Program-made: the position numbers and the translations under genes | Notes under the pieces: model-generated | Told to the model about the DNA's origin: nothing | Databases searched by the model: none | What the model saw: the letters and a program-made list of their open reading frames with translations, nothing else | NCBI RefSeq assembly: GCF_000763385.1 | Contig: NZ_JQFA01000005.1 | Coordinates: 62,001 to 126,000, forward strand | Source: Leptolyngbya sp. KIOST-1 | GTDB lineage: Bacteria > Cyanobacteriota > Cyanobacteriia > Phormidesmidales > Phormidesmidaceae | Direction: 5' to 3' | DNA length: 64,000 nucleotides | Part shown: positions 1 through 7,812 of the stretch, piece after piece | How positions within the stretch are numbered: position 1 is the first letter of the stretch | Layout of the letters: every line of letters begins with the position of its first letter

Positions 1-1
1 G

Positions 2-1129
2 GGCGGCGCTACCAGCCACACGGCGATCATTGCGCGATCGCTCAACATCCCCGCCGTAGCCGGAACGGGCGTCGAAATTCTGGATCTACCCGAGGGGGCT
101 ACGGCCATCCTCGACGGCGACGGCGGCCAGCTCTACCCCCACCCCACCGAGGCGGATTTAGCCAAGGCACGGCAGGCTCAGGTAGAACGCGCCCAGCTCC
201 GCGACGTGGAGCAGCAGACCCGCTTCCAGCCCGCCATCACCACCGACGGCCACCGCATTGAAGTGGTGGCCAACATCGGTGGGCCAGCGGAGGCCGCCCC
301 CGCTATCAATGCCGGGGCCGAGGGGGTGGGGCTACTGCGAACGGAATTTCTCTTTCTCAACCGCAGCGCCCCCCCCAGCGAAGAGGAGCAGTACGAGGCC
401 CTGCGCCAGATGACTGACGCGCTCAACGGCCTGCCCCTGATCGTCCGCACCCTGGACATCGGCGGCGACAAGCATGTGCCCTACCTGAACCAGCCCGCCG
501 AGGACAACCCATTCCTGGGCATTCGCGGCCTGCGCCTGTGCCTGGAGCGGACGGATTTGTTTGAGACCCAGCTCCGGGCCATTCTGCGGGCGGCCTGGGG
601 TAGCTACATCCGGGTTATGTTCCCCATGGTGGCCACCCTGGAGGACATTCGCGCCGCCAAGACGGTGCTGGAGTCGGTGCGGGCGGCGACGGATGGCCCC
701 CCGGTGGAAGTCGGCATGATGGTAGAGGTGCCCAGCGCCGTGCTGATGGCGGCGGAGTTTGCCCAGGAGGTGGATTTTTTCTCGGTGGGCACTAACGACC
801 TCACCCAGTACCTGCTGGCGATGGATCGGGGCCACCCCACCCTGGCCAAGCAGGCCGATGCCCTGCACCCGGCTGTCCTGCGGGCGATCGCCCAGACCGT
901 CCAGGGCGCGGAGCGCTCCGGCAAATGGGTGGGCGTCTGCGGCGGCCTGGCGGGCGACCCCCAGGGGGCGGCCATTCTCGCCGGGCTAGGGGTGAAGGAA
1001 CTCAGCATGGATATCCCCAGCATTCCCAAGGTGAAGGCGCGGCTGCGGGGAGCCTCGATGAAGCAGATGCGGCGGTTGGCCCAACGCGCTCTAACCTGCC
1101 GCACCGCCGAGGAGGTGCGCGCCCTATGA
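2..1129 (+). CDS. PTS enzyme I, C-terminal part (start outside window)
   Basis: These are the last 375 residues of phosphoenolpyruvate-protein phosphotransferase, open from the first base of the window. Enzyme I takes phosphate from PEP onto a histidine and hands it to HPr in the cytoplasm. The first visible residues, GGATSHTAIIAR, are the phosphohistidine signature, with the active His sixth. The PEP-binding barrel follows with GLLRTEFLFL, LDIGGDK, GIRGLRLCL, FFSVGTNDLTQY and VCGGLAGDP, so the visible active site looks intact. The stop overlaps the fruK start by ATGA, which indicates translational coupling. In fructose systems this domain is often the end of an IIA-HPr-EI fusion; whether that holds here cannot be seen. 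Confidence 0.95.
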   Translation, partial: GGATSHTAIIARSLNIPAVAGTGVEILDLPEGATAILDGDGGQLYPHPTEADLAKARQAQVERAQLRDVEQQTRFQPAITTDGHRIEVVANIGGPAEAAPAINAGAEGVGLLRTEFLFLNRSAPPSEEEQYEALRQMTDALNGLPLIVRTLDIGGDKHVPYLNQPAEDNPFLGIRGLRLCLERTDLFETQLRAILRAAWGSYIRVMFPMVATLEDIRAAKTVLESVRAATDGPPVEVGMMVEVPSAVLMAAEFAQEVDFFSVGTNDLTQYLLAMDRGHPTLAKQADALHPAVLRAIAQTVQGAERSGKWVGVCGGLAGDPQGAAILAGLGVKELSMDIPSIPKVKARLRGASMKQMRRLAQRALTCRTAEEVRAL

Positions 1130-2082
1130 CCAATCCCCTCAGAACGCATCGGATTGCTACGGTGACGCTGAACCCGGCGATCGACCAGACGGTCTCGATT
1201 CCCAACTTTGCGGCCAATGCGGTCAACCGGGTGGCCTGGAAGCAGGACAACGCGGGGGGCAAGGGGGTGAATGTGGCCTCCTTCTTGGCCGAGGCGGGCC
1301 ATCGGGTCAGCGTCAGCGGCTTTTTGGGCCGCGAGAATGATGCCCCCTTCAAAACCCTGTTTCACCAGAAGCATATTGGGGATCACTTCGTTTACTTACC
1401 CGGTGAAACCCGCATCAACATCAAGATTGTGGACGACGCCCAGGGCCAGGTCACCGACATCAACTACCCCGGCCAGGCCCCCACCCACCAGGACGTAGAC
1501 GGTCTACGAAGCGTGATCCACGCCCTGGTGGGCCACTGCGACTGGTTTGTGTTTTCCGGCAGCGTGCCCGCCAATGTCTCCACCGAAATCTACGACGAGC
1601 TGATCGGCCCCCTCAAGGCCCAGGGCAAAACCGTGGTGCTCGACACCAGCGGCGACGCCCTGCGCTTTGGCCTGCCCGCCAAGCCCGACCTGATCAAGCC
1701 TAATCAGGCCGAACTGGAGGAGGTGCTGAACACCCGCCTGGAGAGCCACGGCGCGATCGTCGCCGCTGCCCGCGAGCTGATTGGCTCCGGCATCCGCTAC
1801 GTGGTGGTGTCCATGGGGGCCGAGGGAGCACTGTTCATCGATCGCACCCAGGCCTTCCACGCCCAGCCGCCCCCGGTGCCCATCAAAAGCACCGTCGGCG
1901 CGGGGGATGCCATGGTGGCGGGCACCGTAGCGGGGCTGGTCAGCGGCCAGTCGTTGTGGGAGTGCGCCAGCCTGGGCACCGCCTTCTCCATGGGAGCACT
2001 GGGGGAGATCGGGCCGAGGCTACCGCCAATGGAGAAAATTCTCGCCATGCAAAAGCTCGTCACCGTCCGGGAGGTCAGCTGA
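1126..2082 (+). CDS. fruK: 1-phosphofructokinase
   Basis: A 318-residue PfkB-family sugar kinase that phosphorylates fructose 1-phosphate to fructose 1,6-bisphosphate, the step after PTS uptake. The N-terminus TVTLNPAIDQT and the GGKGVNVA motif are typical of 1-phosphofructokinase and tagatose-6-phosphate kinase. The C-terminal STVGAGDAMVAG loop carries the catalytic Asp and anion hole. I chose the ATG that overlaps the enzyme I stop (ATGA); a longer open frame upstream is only shadow sequence of the enzyme I gene. The position between enzyme I and fruA decides for FruK rather than another PfkB kinase. Confidence 0.93.
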   Translation: MTNPLRTHRIATVTLNPAIDQTVSIPNFAANAVNRVAWKQDNAGGKGVNVASFLAEAGHRVSVSGFLGRENDAPFKTLFHQKHIGDHFVYLPGETRINIKIVDDAQGQVTDINYPGQAPTHQDVDGLRSVIHALVGHCDWFVFSGSVPANVSTEIYDELIGPLKAQGKTVVLDTSGDALRFGLPAKPDLIKPNQAELEEVLNTRLESHGAIVAAARELIGSGIRYVVVSMGAEGALFIDRTQAFHAQPPPVPIKSTVGAGDAMVAGTVAGLVSGQSLWECASLGTAFSMGALGEIGPRLPPMEKILAMQKLVTVREVS

Positions 2083-2138
2083 TCCCCACCCCTACCCCTC
2101 GTACGGGCGCACCGCAGTGCGCCCCAACTCATCCATCG

Positions 2139-2180
2139 CTAAAATCCAAAACCCAAAATCTAAAATCCAAAAGCCAAAAA
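2139..2180 (+). repeat. Short A-rich tandem repeat in the fruK-fruA gap
   Basis: The gap upstream of fruA holds imperfect copies of a unit close to CTAAAATCCAAAA, running almost to the fruA start. Degenerate AAATCC arrays of this kind are common between cyanobacterial genes (the short tandemly repeated repetitive class). No Shine-Dalgarno motif is visible between the array and the fruA ATG at 2186, so the A-rich tract may itself form the translation initiation region. Confidence 0.6.
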
Positions 2181-2185
2181 CGCCC

Positions 2186-3982
2186 ATGACCAAAATTGTT
2201 GCCATCACCGCCAGCCCCGCTGGCGAGGCCCATACCCAGATGGCGGCGGAAGCCCTCCGCCGCACCGCCCAGGCCCTCGGCCATGAGATTCTTGTCGAAG
2301 CCCAGGGGGGCAATGTCGTCACCGCCCTTGGCGACGAGGCTATTGCCCAGGCTGAGGTGGTGATTGTGGGGGCTGACGGGGCGGTGGAGCGCGATCGCTT
2401 CTCCGGCAAACCCGTCTACGCCGTCTCCACCAGCGAAGCCATCCGCAACACCGAAATGGTGATCCAGAGCGCCGTGGCCCTGGTGGGATACCGCCCCGCC
2501 CTGGGGGCGCTCAAAACCACGCCCCACCCCAACGACCCGCTGCCGGAGGACGTGGTGGCCCCAGAGACTACCGTTGCCAACAAGTTCTTCGTCGGCATCA
2601 CCTCTTGCCCCACGGGCATTGCCCACACCTTTATGGCCGCCGAGGCGCTGAAGCAGGGGGCCACTAAGCTGGGCCACGACATCAAAGTGGAAACCCAGGG
2701 CTCCGTGGGGGCGCAGAACGCCCTCACCGAAGACGACATCGCCCGCGCCGATGCGGTGATCATCGCCGCCGACACCCACGTGGATCTGTCGCGCTTTGGC
2801 GGCAAGCGCCTCTACCAGACCTCCACCAAGGCCGCCATCCACAGCGGCACCGATGTGGTGACGGCGGCGCTGGCTGCCCCAGTGGCGGGCGGCGGCCAAG
2901 GCGGCTCGGGCAGCTACATAGACGACGTGAACCGGGCCAAGGCCGAGCGCTCCGAAAGCCGTTCTGGCCCCTACAAGCACCTCCTCACTGGGGTCAGCTA
3001 CATGCTGCCGGTGATTGTGGCCGGGGGGTTGATCATAGCCCTGTCCTTTGTGTTTGGCATCAACCCCGAGCCCGGCACCTTTGGCGACGCGCTGATGCAG
3101 ATCGGCGGCGGCGCGGCCTTTGCGCTGATTGTGCCGGTGCTGTCGGGTTTTATTGCCTTTTCCATCGCCGATCGCCCCGGTTTGGCCCCCGGATTGATTG
3201 GCGGCATGCTGGCGGCGAATCTAGATATGGGCTTCCTCGGCGGCATTCTGGCGGGCTTTCTGGCCGGTTACGTGGCGCTGTTTGTGCGCGACAAGGTCAA
3301 ACTGCCCACCAACTTTGAGGGGCTGAAGCCCGTGCTGGTGATCCCGCTGCTAGCGACGCTGATCGTCGGGCTGCTGCTGGTCTACGTGTTTGGTGGGCCG
3401 GTGCGGTTCCTGATGGTGGGGCTGACCACTTACCTGGAGGGGCTGACCGGCACCAACGCCCTGCTGCTGGGGTTAATTCTGGGCGGCATGATGGCCATTG
3501 ACATGGGTGGCCCGGTCAACAAGGTGGCCTACACCTTTGCGGTGGGGCTGCTGACCACCAACCTCTACGCGCCCATGGCGGCGGTGATGGCGGCGGGCAT
3601 GACCCCGCCCCTGGGCCTGGCCCTGGCCACCTTTGTCTCGAAAAAATACTTCAACCAGGCGGAGCAGGAGGCGGGCAAAGTGGCCTCGGTGCTGGGCATC
3701 TCCTTTATTACCGAAGGGGCGATTCCCTTCGCCGCCAACGACCCTCTGCGGGTTATCCCCGCCTGCATTGCTGGGTCTGCCGTGGCCGGGGCGCTGTCGA
3801 TGGCCTTTGGCTGTACCCTGCGCGCCCCCCACGGCGGTATCTTTGTGCTGGCGATTCCCAACGCGGTGGAAAATGTGGGGCTGTATATTGTGGCGATCGC
3901 AGCGGGCACCCTGGTCACCGCCCTGGCCACCGTACAGCTCAAGCACTGGTTCCCCCGCAAAAAGGCGGTGGCTGAGGTCTAG
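2186..3982 (+). CDS. fruA: PTS fructose transporter subunit IIB'BC
   Basis: A 598-residue membrane permease that imports fructose and phosphorylates it to fructose 1-phosphate. Two IIB domains come first. In the first (about residues 1-100) the phosphocysteine position is Ser10, in ASPAGEAHT, so it is probably the non-catalytic IIB' domain. The second has the intact SCPTGIAHT site with Cys141. From about residue 225 the protein is a multi-span IIC domain with GGPVNKVAY and ISFITEGAIPFAA. I start at the ATG at 2186 because conserved IIB sequence begins there; an in-frame start at 2117 would add only translated A-rich repeat. It forms one operon with enzyme I and fruK. Confidence 0.95.
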   Translation: MTKIVAITASPAGEAHTQMAAEALRRTAQALGHEILVEAQGGNVVTALGDEAIAQAEVVIVGADGAVERDRFSGKPVYAVSTSEAIRNTEMVIQSAVALVGYRPALGALKTTPHPNDPLPEDVVAPETTVANKFFVGITSCPTGIAHTFMAAEALKQGATKLGHDIKVETQGSVGAQNALTEDDIARADAVIIAADTHVDLSRFGGKRLYQTSTKAAIHSGTDVVTAALAAPVAGGGQGGSGSYIDDVNRAKAERSESRSGPYKHLLTGVSYMLPVIVAGGLIIALSFVFGINPEPGTFGDALMQIGGGAAFALIVPVLSGFIAFSIADRPGLAPGLIGGMLAANLDMGFLGGILAGFLAGYVALFVRDKVKLPTNFEGLKPVLVIPLLATLIVGLLLVYVFGGPVRFLMVGLTTYLEGLTGTNALLLGLILGGMMAIDMGGPVNKVAYTFAVGLLTTNLYAPMAAVMAAGMTPPLGLALATFVSKKYFNQAEQEAGKVASVLGISFITEGAIPFAANDPLRVIPACIAGSAVAGALSMAFGCTLRAPHGGIFVLAIPNAVENVGLYIVAIAAGTLVTALATVQLKHWFPRKKAVAEV

Positions 3983-4046
3983 GGTGATTTTCAGAGCAGG
4001 TAGTACCTTCTAATATTACCCTGGCCGCCTTGGGGCAGCAATGCCT

Positions 4047-4092
4047 CCTACGACCCCGCTCAGGAAGCTTGTATCCTGAGCGGGGTCGTAGG
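4047..4092 (+). terminator. 19-bp perfect inverted repeat after fruA
   Basis: The arms CCTACGACCCCGCTCAGGA and its exact complement are separated by 8 bases, about 65 bp after the fruA stop. It would form a very stable GC-rich hairpin at the end of the fru operon. No T run follows, so it may terminate weakly or act mainly as a 3' end stabiliser. Confidence 0.5.
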
Positions 4093-4151
4093 CAGTAGGA
4101 AACTGTTTACCAGAAATAAACACCCGAGGTAACCAGGTAGGAGGTGGGAAT

Positions 4152-4707
4152 CTACGGGTCAAGCCCCCGGTAGAGGTCAGCCAGGGCAAAGGTGAGATTT
4201 AGACTGGTGAGGGTGACGCGATCGCCCTCATCGTACTGCACCGTTTCCCAGCTATCGATGGCCGTACGACGACGGCACTCCACCTGCTGACCATCCTGAG
4301 AAATCAACACGTATTCTTCCAGAGATTCAAGCTGCTGATAGTCCGCAAACTTTTCATCAATATCAAACCCCTAGGTACTAGTGGATAGCACCTCGACGAT
4401 CAGCTTAGGGAAGCGCTTGACGTAGCGATCGCTGCGATCGCGCGGATCGCAGGTGACAAAGGCATCGGGGTAGTAGTAAAACTCGTCGCGGTAGTTGACC
4501 TTGACGTTGCCTGAGTAGAACCGGCAGCCGGATGTCGCCCAAGTGGTTATCGATCAGCTTGAGCAGATTGAAGGCAATCCGGTCATGGTTGTCGGTGCCG
4601 CCCGCCATAGCATAGACCAGGCCGCGTCGATACTCATGGCGTAGATTGCTCTGGCGTTCGAGGTCAAGGTATTCGTCGGCACTGATGTAGTTTGGAACAG
4701 CAATCAT
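4152..4707 (-). pseudogene. Uma2-family (DUF820) endonuclease-like gene, broken
   Basis: The first part reads as a normal Uma2 protein (start MIAVPNYISADEYLDLE, then LRHEYRRGLVYAMAGG). Near 4526-4531 one extra base shifts the frame: the expected continuation CRFYSGNVKVNYRDEFYYYP lies in the next frame. Further on, an in-frame TAG interrupts the gene after EVLSTST, before the expected tail (KFADYQQLESLEEYVLIS). With one base removed the locus would encode 184 residues, the usual size for this family. The family has a PD-(D/E)XK nuclease-like fold, is strongly expanded in cyanobacteria and has no settled function. Two independent lesions point to a real pseudogene rather than a single sequencing error. 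Confidence 0.8.
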
Positions 4708-4896
4708 AGGGACGACCGAACTTGGACGATAGCGCTGCTGAGAGTGAGGGTGGTTTGGCTTAACTCTAGCGCAGGGCGACAGATCACAAAGACCATCTTG
4801 CGAGGGCCAGGCCGGGTCGCAGCGGGCAGCGATTATCGGCTCTGCCTACAGATTGTCGGTACAAGCTCTTTGCCTCTGCACAATGGTCATCCTAGA

Positions 4897-5361
4897 TCAG
4901 CCCAAGGGGCAGAAGAGAATGATCGCCCTGGAAGCGTCGTAGTAGTACTGATCGACAGAGCCCACCTTTTTGAAGCCCACGCTTTTGTAGAACCGGAGGG
5001 CGGCGGTGTTGTCGTCGTCCAGATCTACCATCAGCCCTCGGGCCTGGGCCGAACGGGCCTGGGCGCGCAGCTCCGCCATTAGCGCCGTGGCTACCCCCAG
5101 CCGTCGGTAGGTGGGGTGTACTGACAGGGCCTCCACCCACACCCGCCCCTCCTCCTCCAGGCCGCCCATGATTACCCCCAGGGGCAGATCGATGACCCGG
5201 GGCTGGCCGTAGGCCAAAAAGGCGATGTAGATGCCCCGGTCGAGGAAAAAGGCCAGCTTATCCGCAGAAATCCACTGTTCCACGTCCGCCAGGCCGGGGC
5301 GGGCGGCGGCGAGAATGGCGGGGGCGCTGTGGCAGCGCTCAATGGTGAATTGGGTGGGCAT
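4897..5361 (-). CDS. GNAT-family N-acetyltransferase
   Basis: A 154-residue single-domain acetyltransferase. The acetyl-CoA binding motif A is visible as VEALSVHPTYRRLGVATALM, followed by DLDDDNTAALRFYKSVGF, the usual C-terminal motif. The substrate cannot be read from the sequence. The start codon overlaps the stop of the upstream membrane protein by one base (TAATG), so both are probably made from one transcript with coupled translation. Because the upstream protein resembles an aminopropyltransferase, a polyamine or related amine is a possible substrate, but that is inference only. Confidence 0.85.
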   Translation of the reverse strand: MPTQFTIERCHSAPAILAAARPGLADVEQWISADKLAFFLDRGIYIAFLAYGQPRVIDLPLGVIMGGLEEEGRVWVEALSVHPTYRRLGVATALMAELRAQARSAQARGLMVDLDDDNTAALRFYKSVGFKKVGSVDQYYYDASRAIILFCPLG

Positions 5362-7442
5362 TAGTAATCATAGATGGAGCGATCGCCGCCACCGAAGGGT
5401 GCCCCCGCCCGCAGGGGCACCTGGGTATTAATCGTGCGGCGGATGCGAAACAGCACCGACCCGTAGCTGGCCTCCGCCAGGCCAATGTCGCCCTCCCGGT
5501 AGTTTACCGCCATGTACTTGCCCGTATAGAAGCCGCTGGCCCTGCTTTTCGTGTTGCGCAAAATCACGTAGCGCCAGCGCTCCCGGTCTTCCTCCACAAT
5601 CTCTACCTGGAGCCGTTGCAGCAGGTAGCGGGCGCGGTAGCGCTGGGCGCGGCGGTGCTCGAAGTTGATCAGGCCGGTGCCCCCCACCCGCAGCAGCGCC
5701 AGCCCCCGGCTGAGAAACAAAAAGAACGACTCGATGGTGAAGTCGGAGTCGGTGACAAACAGGTCGAAGCGGCGACTGGGGTCGTCCAGGTCTGGGGGCA
5801 GGGGGCGGCGCAGGTCGTGCTGCCAGAGGTCAATGGGCAGGTTCTCCTGCTGGGCGATGCCCTGGATCAGGGCGCAGGTGTAGGGGTCGACCTCCAGCAC
5901 GGTGGCGGCGATGCCCTGGCGGGCCAAAGACACCGACACCAGGTCGTCGTCCCCCACCAGCAGCACCTGCCGGGGGCGATCGCGCAGGATGCTCTCCACC
6001 TTTTTGAGGTGGGACTGGGGGGAGAGGGGGGCCTGGCCCAGGGTGTAGTCGAGCACCCGCCGCCGGGCCAGCAGCTGAATGGTGTCCTGGTAGGACGGGT
6101 TAGCGGGGGCGGAGCCGCGATGGGCGCTGTACACCTCGACCCCGTGGGCGTCGGGCTGGGCAAAGCCGCGCGATCGCACCCCATAGAGGGACAAATCAGG
6201 GGCGTTCCCAACTCCGCTGCCTGGGGGTCGGGCTGGGTCGCCTGCTGTTGAACTGTCCCCCTGCCCCGGCGACACCCCCAGGGCCAGCCGGTAGAGCAGC
6301 CGCAGGTTGTCGAGCTGGGTGGGCAAAATCTGGGTGGGCAGGTAGTCGTTGGCGTGGGTATCGACAATTCCCAGTCGGTTGTTGAGGTCATTAATAATGT
6401 AGACCCCCGATCGCAGCTCCAGATAGTCACCCCCCAGGGCGCTGGGGTCGAGCAGGTCGGTGTAGCGCAGCGCCATCGGGTTCCAGGCGGAGAGGGCGCG
6501 CCGGGCCGCCGCCTCGGCCACCAGACCGCTGCCGCCCGGGGCCATTGACCGCAGCAGGGTTTCCACCTGCCGCCGCCAGCGCCAGCCCTGGAACGGCAGG
6601 TAGCTGAGCAGCAGGGCGATCGCCCCACCCCCCAGCCCCACCGGGACCACCAGCCCGGCGGCGGTGGCCCCCCAGTTCACCGCCAGCGGAAACGAGCTGT
6701 CTTGCAGCACAATCGCTTCCGACCAGTCAAACTGGCCGACGCTGGTGCGGCCCGCCGCCTGCCAGTCGGCCCGCACCACGTAGCCCGTAGCGGGGTCAAA
6801 GTCGTAGTTCTCATCCCCCACATCGAGCTGCCACTGGCCGGTGGGGTCGTACTCGGTGTTGGCTACGGTGCGGGAATAGGGTTGCTCCAGGGCCAGGTGC
6901 AGGCTATCCACCGCCCGCAGCGGCCCCAGCCGCGCCGCCCTCGGCCCCTGCACCACAAAGGTATTGCCCAAAATCGGGTGGCGGGTTTCGATGCCTGCGG
7001 CGGTGGGGTCGATGCGAAACCAGATGTAGTCGAAGGTGTAGTAGTCGCGGGCGATCGCGGGGCCGTCGTAGGTGCCGTTCAGGTAGGCGCGGGTGGTGGC
7101 GTCGGTCTGCACATCAAATACAAAGCGCTCCGCCATGCTGCCGCCATCGCTGTCGGAGTAGCGAAAATCAGAGGTCACCCGCCAGGAGACCACGTTGCCC
7201 GCCACATTAGTAATGGTGTAAGTGCGGCGATCGCGCTCCTCCTCGCGATAGCCCCGGTACTCGCCAGTGCGGCCCCGCAGCCGGGTGGTGGTCTGCAGGG
7301 TGAAGGTTTCCCCCACCCGGTAGGTGGGATCGGGGACAGGCTGGGCGATCGCGGCCCCGTTTGCCACTGTTACGATGAAACCCAGCAGCAGCCCCAGCAG
7401 CACCGCCCCCAGAGAGCGACGAACGATCGAGCGCTCAACCAT
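5361..7442 (-). CDS. Membrane-anchored protein with BpsA-like (branched polyamine synthase) C-terminal domain
   Basis: A 693-residue protein of unusual design. Residues 10-33 form a signal peptide or first anchor, about 34-258 are hydrophilic with beta-type sequence and probably periplasmic, and 260-284 are a second membrane span. About 285-693 would then lie in the cytosol. The C-terminal part matches the N4-bis(aminopropyl)spermidine synthase fold (DUF43). It has VLLVGDDDLVSVSLA (GDDD at 497-500), a helix-linked VLEVDP, then HDLRRPLP, FDLFVTDSDFT (564-569) and FLSRGLALL. In archaeal BpsA the last motif is TDPPxT, so the PP pair is changed here and catalysis is uncertain. The gene is coupled to the downstream acetyltransferase. 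Function is not established. Confidence 0.75.
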   Translation of the reverse strand: MVERSIVRRSLGAVLLGLLLGFIVTVANGAAIAQPVPDPTYRVGETFTLQTTTRLRGRTGEYRGYREEERDRRTYTITNVAGNVVSWRVTSDFRYSDSDGGSMAERFVFDVQTDATTRAYLNGTYDGPAIARDYYTFDYIWFRIDPTAAGIETRHPILGNTFVVQGPRAARLGPLRAVDSLHLALEQPYSRTVANTEYDPTGQWQLDVGDENYDFDPATGYVVRADWQAAGRTSVGQFDWSEAIVLQDSSFPLAVNWGATAAGLVVPVGLGGGAIALLLSYLPFQGWRWRRQVETLLRSMAPGGSGLVAEAAARRALSAWNPMALRYTDLLDPSALGGDYLELRSGVYIINDLNNRLGIVDTHANDYLPTQILPTQLDNLRLLYRLALGVSPGQGDSSTAGDPARPPGSGVGNAPDLSLYGVRSRGFAQPDAHGVEVYSAHRGSAPANPSYQDTIQLLARRRVLDYTLGQAPLSPQSHLKKVESILRDRPRQVLLVGDDDLVSVSLARQGIAATVLEVDPYTCALIQGIAQQENLPIDLWQHDLRRPLPPDLDDPSRRFDLFVTDSDFTIESFFLFLSRGLALLRVGGTGLINFEHRRAQRYRARYLLQRLQVEIVEEDRERWRYVILRNTKSRASGFYTGKYMAVNYREGDIGLAEASYGSVLFRIRRTINTQVPLRAGAPFGGGDRSIYDY

Positions 7443-7812
7443 AGCCAGTTTCAGTCAACTACCGTGCCCTTATAGCACCGCAGACGGGCAGACAGGCGAT
7501 CGCCGCAGCAAACCGCAAGACTTTCCCGCCGTCATCCGTCCGCCGTAGGGATTAGCCAGCACCCAAGAAAGACTAATACTCTGCGGCAGAAGCCAGCCAA
7601 CCGTTCCTGACACCCGACACCTGACACCTGACACCCCCAGCAAAAGCTGCTCTACCTCTGCTAGCCCGTCCTAACGTCTCCTTGTCATTGTCATCAGAAA
7701 AAACAATTGCCAACCCAGTCCAATTTCTCAGACAGAAATGGTACAGTTTGCCTATAGAGTTTTTTCGATGCCAAATCAATTTTCATTTACCTGAATCAAT
7801 TTAGGAGTTGAG
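7443..7812. other. Divergent intergenic region upstream of bicA
   Basis: A 370-bp gap between two divergently transcribed genes. It holds the heptamer array at 7607-7634, an AT-rich stretch near 7685-7800 that is the likely bicA promoter area, and the AGGAG ribosome site at 7803-7807. I see no convincing -35/-10 pair and no further gene. Confidence 0.5.
7607..7634 (+). repeat. Four tandem heptamers (CTGACAC)
   Basis: Three copies of CTGACAC and one CCGACAC stand head to tail about 180 bp upstream of bicA. Heptamer arrays of this type are a known cyanobacterial repeat class. No regulatory role can be inferred from sequence alone. Confidence 0.75.

Noticed and set aside
4405-4707. Intact short Uma2 protein of 100 residues
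   Set aside because: The last third is out-of-frame sequence; the true continuation is visible in the next frame, so it is a fragment.
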